From contig NZ_CP041372.2 in assembly GCF_006965545.2 (NCBI RefSeq), positions 744,001 to 808,000 of the forward strand: a stretch of DNA of 64,000 bases. The letters are read 5' to 3'. Positions 43,590-52,736 of the stretch are shown here, one piece after another. Position 1 is the first letter of the stretch, and each line of letters opens with the position of its first letter. A program made the translations under genes and the position numbers. Origin of the DNA: Paenalkalicoccus suaedae. Lineage in GTDB: Bacteria > Bacillota > Bacilli > Bacillales > Salisediminibacteriaceae. The notes beneath the pieces are model-generated. The model was not told where the DNA came from and did no database searches. It saw only the letters and a program-made list of their open reading frames with translations.

Positions 43590-45156
43590 TGATAATTATC
43601 AAATGTTAGAGTTTATGTTTCATTGTATTCCTTGGACTGATAAGGGGTTAGACGTAATTGGTCTGTGCGAAAATGGGGTAGAGGCTTTAGAAATTGCTAA
43701 AAAGAACACACCGGACATTATTATTACAGATATTGATATGCCACATATGAATGGACTGCAGCTATTAGAGCAATTGGAGCATTTAAACCCAAATATGGAG
43801 TCGTTAATTATTTCATGTCACGACGATTTTCATTATGCAAAAAAAGCACTTAAGCTATTAGTAAATGATTATATTCTTAAGGAGACCATAGAACCCGAAA
43901 CATTACTGGAAGCGATTAATAGGATTATGGAAAAGATTCGTGAGAAGAATAAGCAACAAAATGATATGAATCAGTGGAAATCGATCGTCGATCAAAATCA
44001 ACTGTCGCTAAAAAAGCAGTGGCTAAGAACACTAGAAGACAGTCCGATTATTCAGGATAAAGTATGGATAGCTCGAAGTAAAAAGTTCAACATTGATTTA
44101 GAGACAAAAAAGTATATCCCGGTTATTGGGTATGTCCAAAACAGTAATAGCTCGCTCGAGCAGTTTAAAACAGCAGATTTAGTTATGTATTCAATAGATA
44201 ATATTGCACAAGAAATGAATATGGACGGCTTCATATATGATGATTTCCAAATCTTATGGTTCTTCCCAACCTCAAATGGGATTAAAGAGAATACGTACGA
44301 TGATATTAGAACATCTATGTCAAAACTTCAGGCCACCCTCGAGCAATACTATGGAATTAAGATAGCATTCATTTATAGTAAGCCTGTTAAAACAATCTGT
44401 GAATTCCAACAAACAGTCAGGGAAATGGTTCATATAGAACATGAGTGGTTTTATATAGATGACAATAGTATATTTGCTCTAGATAATATAACAAGCTCGT
44501 TTTCAACAGATAATATTTTTATCCACTCTGCTACAGTAGTAGAGGAGTTAAAAAGGTTGGTATATGAAGGGTGTGAATCGACTATAGAGCATACCGTGAA
44601 TAAGTGGATAGATCTACTTAAGGAGACTAAATATCACCCAGATAAGATCAAGTGCTGGGTGAATAATATCTTAGTTACGATTTCATTAAGTCATCATGTT
44701 GTGATTAACCACAAAAATCAACCTATTGATTTGCTTCATAGTGACATTCATTCCATTGTTAATATTCAACAGCTACGAGAGTACATGTGTCAATTTATAC
44801 GTGCGGTTATTCAGTATGTAGAGGCTGAGGGGAAATCAGAGAGACCGGAAATATGGGAGGCAAAAAAGTACGTAGAAAAGCATATAAATGAGCGTATTAC
44901 GATGGAGGCCGTCGCCCAGCACCTATTTCTGAATCCAAGTCACTTTAGTAGAATCTTTAGAAAAGAAACAGACGAAACCTTTATTGAGTACGTGACAAGG
45001 TTAAAAATGAAAAAAGCTGTGGAGTTTTTAACGAATACTTCGGACACCATTGAAGATATTTCGAATAAACTTGGCTATGAAAACACCAGTTATTTCATTA
45101 AGTTATTCAAAAAAACGAATCAACTGTCTCCATTAGAGTACCGAAAAGCGAATTAG
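43570..45156 (+). CDS. Response regulator with AraC-type DNA-binding domain (YesN type)
   Basis: A 528-residue protein. Residues 1-120 form a CheY receiver: acidic pair VDDN, phospho-acceptor Asp54 in IITDIDMPHMNG and Lys in YILKE. The long central region (about 130-400) has no recognised domain, as is usual for YesN. The C-terminal 100 residues are a double helix-turn-helix of AraC type (TMEAVAQHLFLNPSHFSRIF and TIEDISNKLGYENTSYFIKL). It would activate the ABC and hydrolase genes. Start ATG 43570 follows AGGAGGAGG. Confidence 0.95.
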   Translation: MKVLLVDDNYQMLEFMFHCIPWTDKGLDVIGLCENGVEALEIAKKNTPDIIITDIDMPHMNGLQLLEQLEHLNPNMESLIISCHDDFHYAKKALKLLVNDYILKETIEPETLLEAINRIMEKIREKNKQQNDMNQWKSIVDQNQLSLKKQWLRTLEDSPIIQDKVWIARSKKFNIDLETKKYIPVIGYVQNSNSSLEQFKTADLVMYSIDNIAQEMNMDGFIYDDFQILWFFPTSNGIKENTYDDIRTSMSKLQATLEQYYGIKIAFIYSKPVKTICEFQQTVREMVHIEHEWFYIDDNSIFALDNITSSFSTDNIFIHSATVVEELKRLVYEGCESTIEHTVNKWIDLLKETKYHPDKIKCWVNNILVTISLSHHVVINHKNQPIDLLHSDIHSIVNIQQLREYMCQFIRAVIQYVEAEGKSERPEIWEAKKYVEKHINERITMEAVAQHLFLNPSHFSRIFRKETDETFIEYVTRLKMKKAVEFLTNTSDTIEDISNKLGYENTSYFIKLFKKTNQLSPLEYRKAN

Positions 45157-45352
45157 CATTATATTTTGTGTACGAAACCTTCGAATAAAGTCCTTTTTAG
45201 GATAAGTCAAATTTATTATATCTTTTGTCAAAATAGCTTGATGTATAAAAGAATCCTCCCCTATAAAATAGTGATTATGGAGCATGTTCAAAGAACGAGC
45301 ACTTTTCTTGAACGGACACCTACTTGTTTTATGACGAAGGAGGTTCAACTTT

Positions 45353-47215
45353 ATGAATGCTGTACAAAAGAATCTGTTACGAACTCGTACTGATTTAATT
45401 AATCTGTTTCACACTATATCGCAGCCATTAAAACCTCATTTTAGTAAGGGGCATACTCGACTACATGTAGGGGACACGAATGCACACTTCGGTCATGATA
45501 TTGCAGGGATGGAAACTTTTTCTCGAGTGTTATGGGGGATGGTCCCATTACTTGCTGGGGGCGGAGAAACAAAGCTATTAGAGGACTACTTAGAAGGAAT
45601 AAGAAATGGTACTGACCCTGAGCATGAAGAGTATTGGGGAAAAGTAGACGATTTTGATCAACGCTTAGTAGAGATGGCTGTTTTTGGCTATGCCCTAGCC
45701 CTTGTGCCGGATAAAGTTTGGGGGTCTCTCACTAAGAAGGAAAAAAATAATGTATATCAATGGCTTAACCAAATTAATGAAAAAGAAATTGTTCCAAGCA
45801 ACTGGCAGTTTTTTCGAATCCTCGTCAATGTCGGCTTTGAGCATGTAGGACTTCCTTACGATAAGGGGAAACAGGAAGAAGCTTTAGATAAAATTGAGTC
45901 TTATTATAGTGATAATGGTTGGTATAGTGATGGACAAACGGCACAACAGGACTATTATATTCCTTTTGCCTTCCATTTTTACGGTCTTATTTATGCGAAA
46001 CTGATGAAGGAGATAGATCCGAAAAGGTCACAGCGATTTGTTGACCGCGCTTCCATATTTGCAAATGACTTTCTATACTGGTTTGCTTCAGATGGATCAG
46101 CCCTTCCTTTTGGACGAAGCCTAACATATCGGTTTGCTCAAGGGGCCTTCTGGAGCGCTCTTGCATTTGCAGAAGTAGAGGTTTTGGACTGGGGTGTGGT
46201 AAAGGGGATAGTACTCCGTCATCTTCGCTGGTGGATGAACCAATCTATTTTTTCTAAAGATGGATTATTAACGATCGGATATACATATCCAAATCTACTA
46301 ATGGCTGAAAACTATAATTCACCTGGATCACCGTATTGGGCGTTAAAGACATTCCTATTATTAGCACTCGAAGAAAATCATCCATTCTGGTTAGCAGAGG
46401 AGAAACCCTTTCCTAAGCTTCAAAAACGGAAGGTGCAAAAGCAGCCTCGTATGATTCTCTTTCATAATGAAAATCAAGATCATGTGTTTGCTTTAACATC
46501 TGGTCAATTTTTAAAGTCAATTCATGGACAAAATGATGCAAAATATGCGAAGTTTGCTTATTCAAACCAATTTGGGTTTTGTGTACAACGAGGAAATGAT
46601 GGGGTGGAACAAGGTGCCTTTGATTCCATGTTGGCATTAAGCGAAAGAGATGGCTATTACCGCGTTCGCAAACGTTGTGAAGTGCTGAAGTGGGAGAACG
46701 GATCGCTCTATTCTCTGTGGAAACCATGGAAGGACGTAACCGTTGAGACCTGGCTTGTGCCAATCGATGAGCATTGGCATGTTCGAGTTCACCGCTTAAG
46801 CTCAGAGCGAGAATTAGATACAATAGAAGGGGGCTTCTCTATCCCATGGGAAAGACCCGATTTTCCGACGGGGAGAGGGGAGCTAACGATGATAGAGAAG
46901 GAGAAGGGATATGTCTCCTTACCTTGGGGAGTTAGTGGCATCGTCCCTTTATATGGGGATCGTCAACCGAAAGTAGTCAAAACGGACCCGAACACGAATG
47001 TCTTGTATTCAAGTTCTACGTTTATTCCATCGCTAAAAGGGTTGATCGAGAAGGGTGTCACATGGTACGGTGCTGCAGTTTTCGGATATGTCGGAAATGT
47101 GGATGTTACAGAAGTGTGGAAGGAAGCTCCTAGTCTAGTTACTAGTTCAGATGGCCATAATTTCGACGTTTTGTATCGCGGAAATGTTGTCCACGCTATT
47201 AGAAATTACTTATAA
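45353..47215 (+). CDS. DUF2264 protein, candidate polysaccharide lyase
   Basis: A 620-residue protein from ATG 45353 behind AAGGAGG, with no signal peptide, so cytoplasmic. The N-terminal 360 residues are helix-rich with repeated aromatic motifs: SNWQFFRILVNVGFEHVG, GWYSDGQTAQQDYYIPFAFH, and PFGRSLTYRFAQGAFWSALA. These suggest an alpha/alpha toroid. The C-terminal 230 residues are strand-rich. This two-part architecture, with conserved Asn, Tyr and Arg, is like that of heparinase/PL8-type lyases. The family has no established activity known to me. Its neighbour is a GH88 enzyme that acts on lyase products, so a uronate lyase is my best guess (inference). Confidence 0.75.
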   Translation: MNAVQKNLLRTRTDLINLFHTISQPLKPHFSKGHTRLHVGDTNAHFGHDIAGMETFSRVLWGMVPLLAGGGETKLLEDYLEGIRNGTDPEHEEYWGKVDDFDQRLVEMAVFGYALALVPDKVWGSLTKKEKNNVYQWLNQINEKEIVPSNWQFFRILVNVGFEHVGLPYDKGKQEEALDKIESYYSDNGWYSDGQTAQQDYYIPFAFHFYGLIYAKLMKEIDPKRSQRFVDRASIFANDFLYWFASDGSALPFGRSLTYRFAQGAFWSALAFAEVEVLDWGVVKGIVLRHLRWWMNQSIFSKDGLLTIGYTYPNLLMAENYNSPGSPYWALKTFLLLALEENHPFWLAEEKPFPKLQKRKVQKQPRMILFHNENQDHVFALTSGQFLKSIHGQNDAKYAKFAYSNQFGFCVQRGNDGVEQGAFDSMLALSERDGYYRVRKRCEVLKWENGSLYSLWKPWKDVTVETWLVPIDEHWHVRVHRLSSERELDTIEGGFSIPWERPDFPTGRGELTMIEKEKGYVSLPWGVSGIVPLYGDRQPKVVKTDPNTNVLYSSSTFIPSLKGLIEKGVTWYGAAVFGYVGNVDVTEVWKEAPSLVTSSDGHNFDVLYRGNVVHAIRNYL

Positions 47216-47252
47216 AGAATGCTAGATAAATTTAAGCTAGGAAGTGATAGGA

Positions 47253-48380
47253 ATGGCTAAAACGGAAATAGCATGGGTGGAGAAAGCATGGGAACAAATA
47301 ACTAAAAAAGTGGGACGGACAAGTGACAAGATCGGTGCGAACTTTCCCCATGCAAGTGTGAACGGAGAATATAAGCTAGAGCCTCCTCACTGGTGGACTG
47401 CTGGATTTTGGCCAGGGCTTCTCTGGCTGGTACACCGTGATGGAGGAGACCAAAAACTAAAGACAATTGCAGAAAAATGTGAGCAACAATTAGATAAAGT
47501 TATAACGGATTATTATCGGCTTGATCACGATATGGGCTTCATGTGGACACTAACTAGTCTTACCAATTACAAGCTTACAGGTAGTGAACATTCAAAACGT
47601 CGTGCCTTGTTAGTGGCGAATCTCTTACTAGGGAGGTTTAATACGAATGGAAACTTTATTCGTGCCTGGAACCCTTGGTATGAAGGAGAAGAAAACTCTG
47701 GGTGGGCAATTATTGACTGTCTCATGAATTTGCCGCTTTTGTACTGGGCATCAGACGAAACGGAAGACCCACGATTTAGAAATGCGGCAAGGAAACATGC
47801 AGATACGGTGCTCGAGTATTTTGTTCGAGCCGATGGGGCCGTTCACCATATCGTGAGATTCGATTCAGAAACAGGGGAGCATGTAGAGAATATCGGTGGT
47901 CAAGGGTACGCGGAGAATTCCGCATGGTCGCGTGGAACGGCCTGGGCCATTTACGGTCTGGCACTAAGCTATCACTACACTGGAGATGAGCGATACCTAC
48001 AAGGAGCTAAAAAAGTAGCCCATTTCTTTTTAGCCCATTTGCCAGAGGATATGGTGCCACATTGGGATATGCACATTCCAGAAGATGTACCAACACATCG
48101 AGATTCTTCCGCAGGCGCGATAGCTGCCTCTGGACTCCTTCTCTTAGGAGAAAAAGCTGGAGTGATTGCAGGGGAAGCCTATCTTCGTGCAGGTATGAAG
48201 ATATTGAAGTCTCTTTATGTGAATTATGGTGATTGGGAAAATCAACATGAAGATGGCTTAATTCTTCACGGAACAAGTCATTATCCGGAAAGAAGCAATG
48301 TAGATGTTCCCTTGATTTATGGAGATTACTATTTTGTTGAAGGATTAGCTAGGCTAAAAGGATACGAAGGATTGTTTTAA
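47253..48380 (+). CDS. Unsaturated glucuronyl hydrolase, GH88
   Basis: A 375-residue cytoplasmic enzyme from ATG 47253. It has the GH88 alpha6/alpha6 barrel signature: PHWWTAGFWPGLLWLVHR, Asp93 in LDHDMGFMWTLTSLTNYKLT, and Asp155 in WAIIDCLMNLPLLYWASDET; these two Asp correspond to the catalytic pair of Bacillus UGL. SAWSRGTAWAIYGLALSYHY and DSSAGAIAASGLLLL are also typical. It hydrates and removes delta-4,5-unsaturated glucuronate from oligosaccharides made by lyases. It ends the locus and is followed by a strong terminator. Confidence 0.93.
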   Translation: MAKTEIAWVEKAWEQITKKVGRTSDKIGANFPHASVNGEYKLEPPHWWTAGFWPGLLWLVHRDGGDQKLKTIAEKCEQQLDKVITDYYRLDHDMGFMWTLTSLTNYKLTGSEHSKRRALLVANLLLGRFNTNGNFIRAWNPWYEGEENSGWAIIDCLMNLPLLYWASDETEDPRFRNAARKHADTVLEYFVRADGAVHHIVRFDSETGEHVENIGGQGYAENSAWSRGTAWAIYGLALSYHYTGDERYLQGAKKVAHFFLAHLPEDMVPHWDMHIPEDVPTHRDSSAGAIAASGLLLLGEKAGVIAGEAYLRAGMKILKSLYVNYGDWENQHEDGLILHGTSHYPERSNVDVPLIYGDYYFVEGLARLKGYEGLF

Positions 48381-48392
48381 AGAAGAATTGTA

Positions 48393-48437
48393 AAAGGCTT
48401 CTCATTAGTGACTACACTATTGAGAAGCCCTTTTTAT
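48393..48437 (+). terminator. Terminator closing polysaccharide locus
   Basis: GGCTTCTCATTAGTG pairs with CACTATTGAGAAGCC (one mismatch) around ACTA, followed by CTTTTTAT. Confidence 0.95.
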
Positions 48438-48555
48438 AGTTGCACGCCAAGCGCAGCCATATTGGCCAGTCTTTCCTTGTATATGGGATAAGTGTTTTTT
48501 TATGCTGAAGTTTGCATAATTAAAGGGGATAGATAAAGGTTGGTATAGTATCAAA

Positions 48556-48949
48556 TCAGGCCCCCTCACCAATCAAAATTAAAACAGGCACATGGATATT
48601 TTTTAATCGTGAGATGGTAGCTGTGGACTTTACTTCCACAACGGTCTCATCAGATGCTGGCTTCTTGAGAGTCTTTACTTGCATATCGAGAATTAGTTGT
48701 TTGACATGCGACTGTACAGCTTCTAGCTCCCGTCCTCTAGATATCCACGTCTCGTAGTTCAACTGTGCAACGGCTTCTAATTTTCCTTGTTGCAGCATTT
48801 GATCCTCCTCTTTCTCATAGCCTTGAAGGAAATAAGAATCTTTCCACCCACCTAACGCTGGTGAAGTAGCGCTAAACTTAAACACTTTTTAGGATGTTCA
48901 AGATAAAAATCAATGGCTAATTTACCTCCGAAAGAAGCCGCCACTAGCC
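48556..48949 (-). pseudogene. Alpha/beta hydrolase remnant
   Basis: On the minus strand, LVAASFGGKLAIDFYLEHPK (around the nucleophile elbow) is followed by a +1 frame change near 48880. The reading then continues as SATSPALGGWKDSYFLQGYE through to LKNIHVPVLILIGEGA and stops at 48556. Everything upstream of the elbow is missing, and so is the C-terminal part with the catalytic His. It is a decayed piece of a hydrolase of the MhpC/MenH-like class. No start or ribosome site is present. Confidence 0.8.
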
Positions 48950-49087
48950 TGAAATATCCCCTGATTCTCATTTGAATATATAAAGAAATAGCCTATGATT
49001 TTAAATAGTGTGAAAGAAACTGTCATTTGTTAGTAACTGATTAATCTTTCTCACTGTCTATGATACTCTTCAGTAGAGGTGATAACC

Positions 49088-49522
49088 ATGATAAAGGAAC
49101 GATTTAAGGTAGTGGCAGCTGTACATATTTTTCTGTTAAAAGAGAAGGAGATTTTGTTACTGAGACGCTTTAACACGGGTTATGAGGACGGTAATTATAG
49201 CGTGCTGGCTGGTCATATTGATGGGGGTGAGGATTTTATCGCGGCGGCTCAGCGTGAGGTGCATGAGGAGGGTGGCGTCCGCATCAGTAGGGAAGATTTG
49301 CGCGTAGTTGGTGTGATGCATCGGAGGTCGGCCGAGGAGCGGATCGATTTCTTTTTGGCTTGCGAAAAGTGGGATGGGGAGATCACCAATATGGAGCCAT
49401 CTAAATGCGACGAATTGAGATGGACCCCAATCGACGAGCTGCCGGACAATATGGTGCCGTATGTGAAAAAAGCGATTGAGAACTATCGGTATGAGAAGAC
49501 GTTTGATGTGTATGGGTTTTAA
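49088..49522 (+). CDS. NUDIX hydrolase
   Basis: A 144-residue enzyme. The full Nudix box is GHIDGGEDFIAAAQREVHEE followed by GG, matching G-x5-E-x7-REVxEExGG. I prefer ATG 49088, spaced correctly from AGAGGTGA, to GTG 49079. The rest (FKVVAAVHIFLLKEKEILLL at the start, RIDFFLACEKWDGEITNMEP later) resembles MutT/YtkD-like proteins that hydrolyse nucleoside diphosphate derivatives. The exact substrate is not readable. The gene is somewhat GC-richer than its neighbours. Confidence 0.95.
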   Translation: MIKERFKVVAAVHIFLLKEKEILLLRRFNTGYEDGNYSVLAGHIDGGEDFIAAAQREVHEEGGVRISREDLRVVGVMHRRSAEERIDFFLACEKWDGEITNMEPSKCDELRWTPIDELPDNMVPYVKKAIENYRYEKTFDVYGF

Positions 49523-49647
49523 GTCTACGAATGTTTCTTATTAAGCAGAAGGATATTCGTATTTAAAGGAACCTGCCAAAACAAAGCGTAAAATGACCGG
49601 AGATGTTTCTTTCGGATTGATAGGATGATTGTAAGGAGTTGAAAGCC

Positions 49648-50517
49648 ATGGCGTGGGTAGAGTCGATACAAAAAGCAATTGAGTTTATGGAGAGTAATCT
49701 GTTAGAGGATATAACTATTGATAGCATTGCTGAACAAGCGAATGTATCTTCATCACATTTCCAGAGAACGTTTGCGGTTTTAACAGAAGTCACAGTCGGT
49801 GACTATATACGGCGTCGACGTTTAACGTTGGCCGGTGAAGAGTTACTGAGAACAGATGTAAAAATTATTGATCTTGCCTATAAGTATGGCTATGACACTC
49901 CCGAGGCTTTTTCGAAAGCTTTCCGCAGGCAGCATGACGTGACTCCAAGTGAAGCGCGGAAGCTTAAAGGAAAGCTGCAATCCTATAATCGCCTGGTCAT
50001 TCAGGTGTCCTTGAAAGGGGCAAAACCGATGAAATACAGTGTAGTCGAAAAGGATGCGTTTCAAGTTGATGGAATCAAACGAGAATTTTCTGCGGTTGCA
50101 GAGGAAGAGAATGTGAAAGGCATTCCGGAGTTTTGGGAAGAGGTTAACCAAAATGGTACGAGTGACGTATTGTTTGATTTAAATGACGGAGTAGTAGACG
50201 GTGTCTTAGGTGTTTGCGGAGAAATCAGTGAAAATCAAAAGCAGAATCAGACCTTTGACTATTGGATAGGCACGTCGCATGCTACATCGGTACCTGAAGG
50301 AATGCATAGCTTCGAACTGCCCGCTTCGAAGTGGGCAGTTTTTGAAGTACACGGTCCAATGCCTGTAGCGATGCAACAGGCATGGAAACGTATTTTCTCA
50401 GAGTGGTTCCCATCGACTGGATACGAGCACGCGGGCACACCGGAATTTGAATTATATAATAGGGATGATCCAAGTAGTCCGGATTTGTATTCGGAAATTT
50501 GGATACCTATTAAGTGA
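49648..50517 (+). CDS. AraC-family regulator with GyrI-like effector domain
   Basis: A 289-residue protein from ATG 49648 after AAGGAG. The N-terminal double helix-turn-helix (ITIDSIAEQANVSSSHFQRT, then IIDLAYKYGYDTPEAFSKAF and the closing DVTPSEARK) binds DNA. Residues 130-289 form a GyrI/BmrR-like small-molecule binding domain (MKYSVVEKDAFQVDGIKREF, FELPASKWAVFEVHGPMPVA). This is the Rob/YdeE type, which senses xenobiotics. No obvious target gene is adjacent. Confidence 0.93.
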   Translation: MAWVESIQKAIEFMESNLLEDITIDSIAEQANVSSSHFQRTFAVLTEVTVGDYIRRRRLTLAGEELLRTDVKIIDLAYKYGYDTPEAFSKAFRRQHDVTPSEARKLKGKLQSYNRLVIQVSLKGAKPMKYSVVEKDAFQVDGIKREFSAVAEEENVKGIPEFWEEVNQNGTSDVLFDLNDGVVDGVLGVCGEISENQKQNQTFDYWIGTSHATSVPEGMHSFELPASKWAVFEVHGPMPVAMQQAWKRIFSEWFPSTGYEHAGTPEFELYNRDDPSSPDLYSEIWIPIK

Positions 50518-50790
50518 GTTGTGATTGATTTATAAAAGGGCGTATTAATAAGGCAACTAGAGAGTGACGAGGTGAATATGTTTGGTCATTTGGATGTCAT
50601 CATCAGTTAAAATGTAAAAATATACTTCCTATTGTTATTTACTAATCCACACCTTTATAAGACTTAAAAAATTTAAAGAAATGGTAACTTTTCACACATA
50701 TTACCTACTAATAAAGCGAGAACACACTTAGTGAGTGTGAAAAGGTCATGTTGATTTTAAGCAAATAAGTCTTAAAAGAGGAGTTATAAA

Positions 50791-51393
50791 ATGACAACAT
50801 TTAAGTATGGATTGTCCTCCTTGTTGTTGCTTGCTGTAATAACGGCTTGTAGCCAAACTGATGGAGAAAACACCGAGGAAGAGGCTCAGGTTGCTGAGGC
50901 AATCAGTATTCCAGCTGAAGGAGAAGTAATTGCAACGACGGAGCAGGATGATTTTCGGGTGACTCTATCTTCTGCTAAACGAGTCTACGTAGAAGGGGAA
51001 GAGCTTGATATAACAGGTGCTCTTACGTATGTAGGTGATAAGGATGAAATGGAGATTGTACATGCTACCTCTCTTGTTTACAGATCGGTCATTGATCACA
51101 AGCGAGACTTTTTCGAGTCTGCTGAGAGATTAACTTCTCAAGAACTGACCACCTTAACTCCTGGGGAATCAATTACAAATGAAAATTTCTCTGGTTTTGG
51201 CTATGGTGTAGGGTTGACTCCTCAAGCTGATAGAAATTTAGAAGAGATAAGAGCGTTATATGACGAAGTCGGCGGGTATCCAGCAGGAACGTATACCTTT
51301 ACATTCATTGCGGAATTCTTTTATGAATCAGAGGAAGGTCAAAAAGAATTCAAAATTCCTGCCAGCATAGACATTATTATCGAACCCTCTTAA
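50791..51393 (+). CDS. Hypothetical lipoprotein
   Basis: A 200-residue lipoprotein. The signal LSSLLLLAVITACSQTDGEN has a lipobox Ile-Thr-Ala-Cys at about Cys20. Following an acidic linker, the domain EQDDFRVTLSSAKRVYVEGE to the end is beta-rich and resembles an Ig-like extracellular module of the kind with TYTFTFIAEFFYESEEG. It is strongly acidic. Start ATG 50791 has AAGAGGAG. Followed by a perfect terminator; function unknown. Confidence 0.8.
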   Translation: MTTFKYGLSSLLLLAVITACSQTDGENTEEEAQVAEAISIPAEGEVIATTEQDDFRVTLSSAKRVYVEGEELDITGALTYVGDKDEMEIVHATSLVYRSVIDHKRDFFESAERLTSQELTTLTPGESITNENFSGFGYGVGLTPQADRNLEEIRALYDEVGGYPAGTYTFTFIAEFFYESEEGQKEFKIPASIDIIIEPS

Positions 51394-51398
51394 AATCA

Positions 51399-51441
51399 AA
51401 AGGATGGCGCTTCTGCTTAAGCTCGCGCCATCCTTTTGGTG
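51399..51441 (+). terminator. Terminator after lipoprotein gene
   Basis: AAAAGGATGGCGC and GCGCCATCCTTTT form a perfect 13-bp stem around a 14-base loop; A and T ends make it bidirectional. Confidence 0.93.
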
Positions 51442-51512
51442 AGAATTTTATGCTAGATTCCTAAGATTAGCTGTGATTAAACATACAACATAAGCAAAGA
51501 GGGAGGGACATC

Positions 51513-52412
51513 ATGAATATAGACTTCATTAACCAACTACAATTAAAAAGCAGATGCACCGAAGTGATAGAAATCAAAAAGGGATTTTCTACAGATAAAA
51601 AGTATTTAGTACATATGGAAGATGGACAGAAATTGTTGCTTCGACTGTTTGATGGGAGGGAGTTAGAGTCAAAAAAGGCGGAGTTCAGAATTTTGGAAAG
51701 GATGCAGGAATACAAGATCACTTGCTCGCAGCCTATATTAATTGGTGAGGTAGAGGGACAGGGATACTCGGTCACATCTTATCTGGATGGGAATGACGCG
51801 GAGGATGAAATCTCCACCTACTCCGAAGTGGAACAGTATAAGCTAGGGTTGAGGGCAGGAGAAGAGCTCAGAAGGATGCATCAGCTAGAAGCGCCTCCCG
51901 ATATTTCTTCGTGGTATGAGAGGAAAGTTGAAAAACATCAGCGTTATATCGAGGCGTATTTGGCATGTGATGTAAAAGTGCAGAATGATCATACTATTAT
52001 GGAGTTTATTGATCAAAACATTCATTTAATGAAACATCGACCTAACCTATTTCAACATGACGATTATCATGTAAGTAACATCATTGTAAGCAACAAAGAA
52101 TTTGTGGGAGTAGTAGACTTTGGTCGATTTGACTGGGGCGATCCTTATCACGAATTTTTAAAGGTTGGCATTTTTACTAGAGGGGTAAGTATTCCTTTTT
52201 CAAGAGGGCAAATTAGAGGCTACTTTTATAACGAAGATCCAGACGACGAATTTTGGAGACTGTATTCTCTATATCTTGCCATGTGCGTGTTTTCCACAGT
52301 GATTTGGACGTTAAAGGTGATTCCGGACAGCTTAGACGAGATGCTAGATAAAGTGTATACGTACTTAGATGACCATGATTACTTCAGGAGGATAACGCCT
52401 AAGTGGTATTAA
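51513..52412 (+). CDS. Aminoglycoside phosphotransferase (APH) family kinase
   Basis: A 299-residue APH/choline-kinase fold protein. The N-lobe has YLVHMEDGQKLLLRLFDG with the ATP-binding Lys region. The catalytic loop FQHDDYHVSNIIV (His-x-Asp-x4-Asn) and the metal-binding DFGRFDWGDPYHEFLK are intact. Family members phosphorylate aminoglycosides, macrolides, homoserine or other small molecules. Its closest pattern is the broad APH group of Bacillus with unknown substrates, so resistance should not be assumed. ATG 51513 follows AGGGAGGG. Confidence 0.88.
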   Translation: MNIDFINQLQLKSRCTEVIEIKKGFSTDKKYLVHMEDGQKLLLRLFDGRELESKKAEFRILERMQEYKITCSQPILIGEVEGQGYSVTSYLDGNDAEDEISTYSEVEQYKLGLRAGEELRRMHQLEAPPDISSWYERKVEKHQRYIEAYLACDVKVQNDHTIMEFIDQNIHLMKHRPNLFQHDDYHVSNIIVSNKEFVGVVDFGRFDWGDPYHEFLKVGIFTRGVSIPFSRGQIRGYFYNEDPDDEFWRLYSLYLAMCVFSTVIWTLKVIPDSLDEMLDKVYTYLDDHDYFRRITPKWY

Positions 52413-52458
52413 TGAGGTGGACTAACTAAGTAGCGATCGTACATAAGGAGAGACAACG

Positions 52459-52733
52459 TTTGCTGCTTTCAAGGAAAACAGCTTGGTTGCCTTCCTCACT
52501 GTCAGTAAAAGGGAGGAAGGAACCTACGAGATAGGGTTAGGCATGAGACCAGATCTAACTGGTCAAGGACACGGAGCCGACTACGTACAAGCTTAAAAAC
52601 CAAATTAGGATATATCCTCCTATTAGGCCAAAAGCTAGTCCTAGCACTTTCGAAGAAGGCGAGACGTTTATCCAACAAACAAACAAACGGAGGCACGTAT
52701 GAATTTCTAAATATGAGCTATGAGCGTGAATAA
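52459..52733 (+). pseudogene. GNAT acetyltransferase remnant
   Basis: One frame reads FAAFKENSLVAFLTVSKREE then TYEIGLGMRPDLTGQGHGAD and stops at a TAA. This is the GNAT motif A with Arg/Gln-x-x-Gly-x-Gly. After a gap, GETFIQQTN is followed in another frame by GGTYEFLNMSYERE and a TAA at 52731-52733, the usual C-terminal end of these enzymes. The start is missing and at least two frame changes separate the pieces. It is a decayed gene filling what otherwise looks like an empty 320-base gap. Confidence 0.8.
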
Positions 52734-52736
52734 AGC

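Noticed and set aside
51513-52412. Definite aminoglycoside resistance gene
   Set aside because: Only the general APH kinase motifs are visible; the substrate cannot be told.
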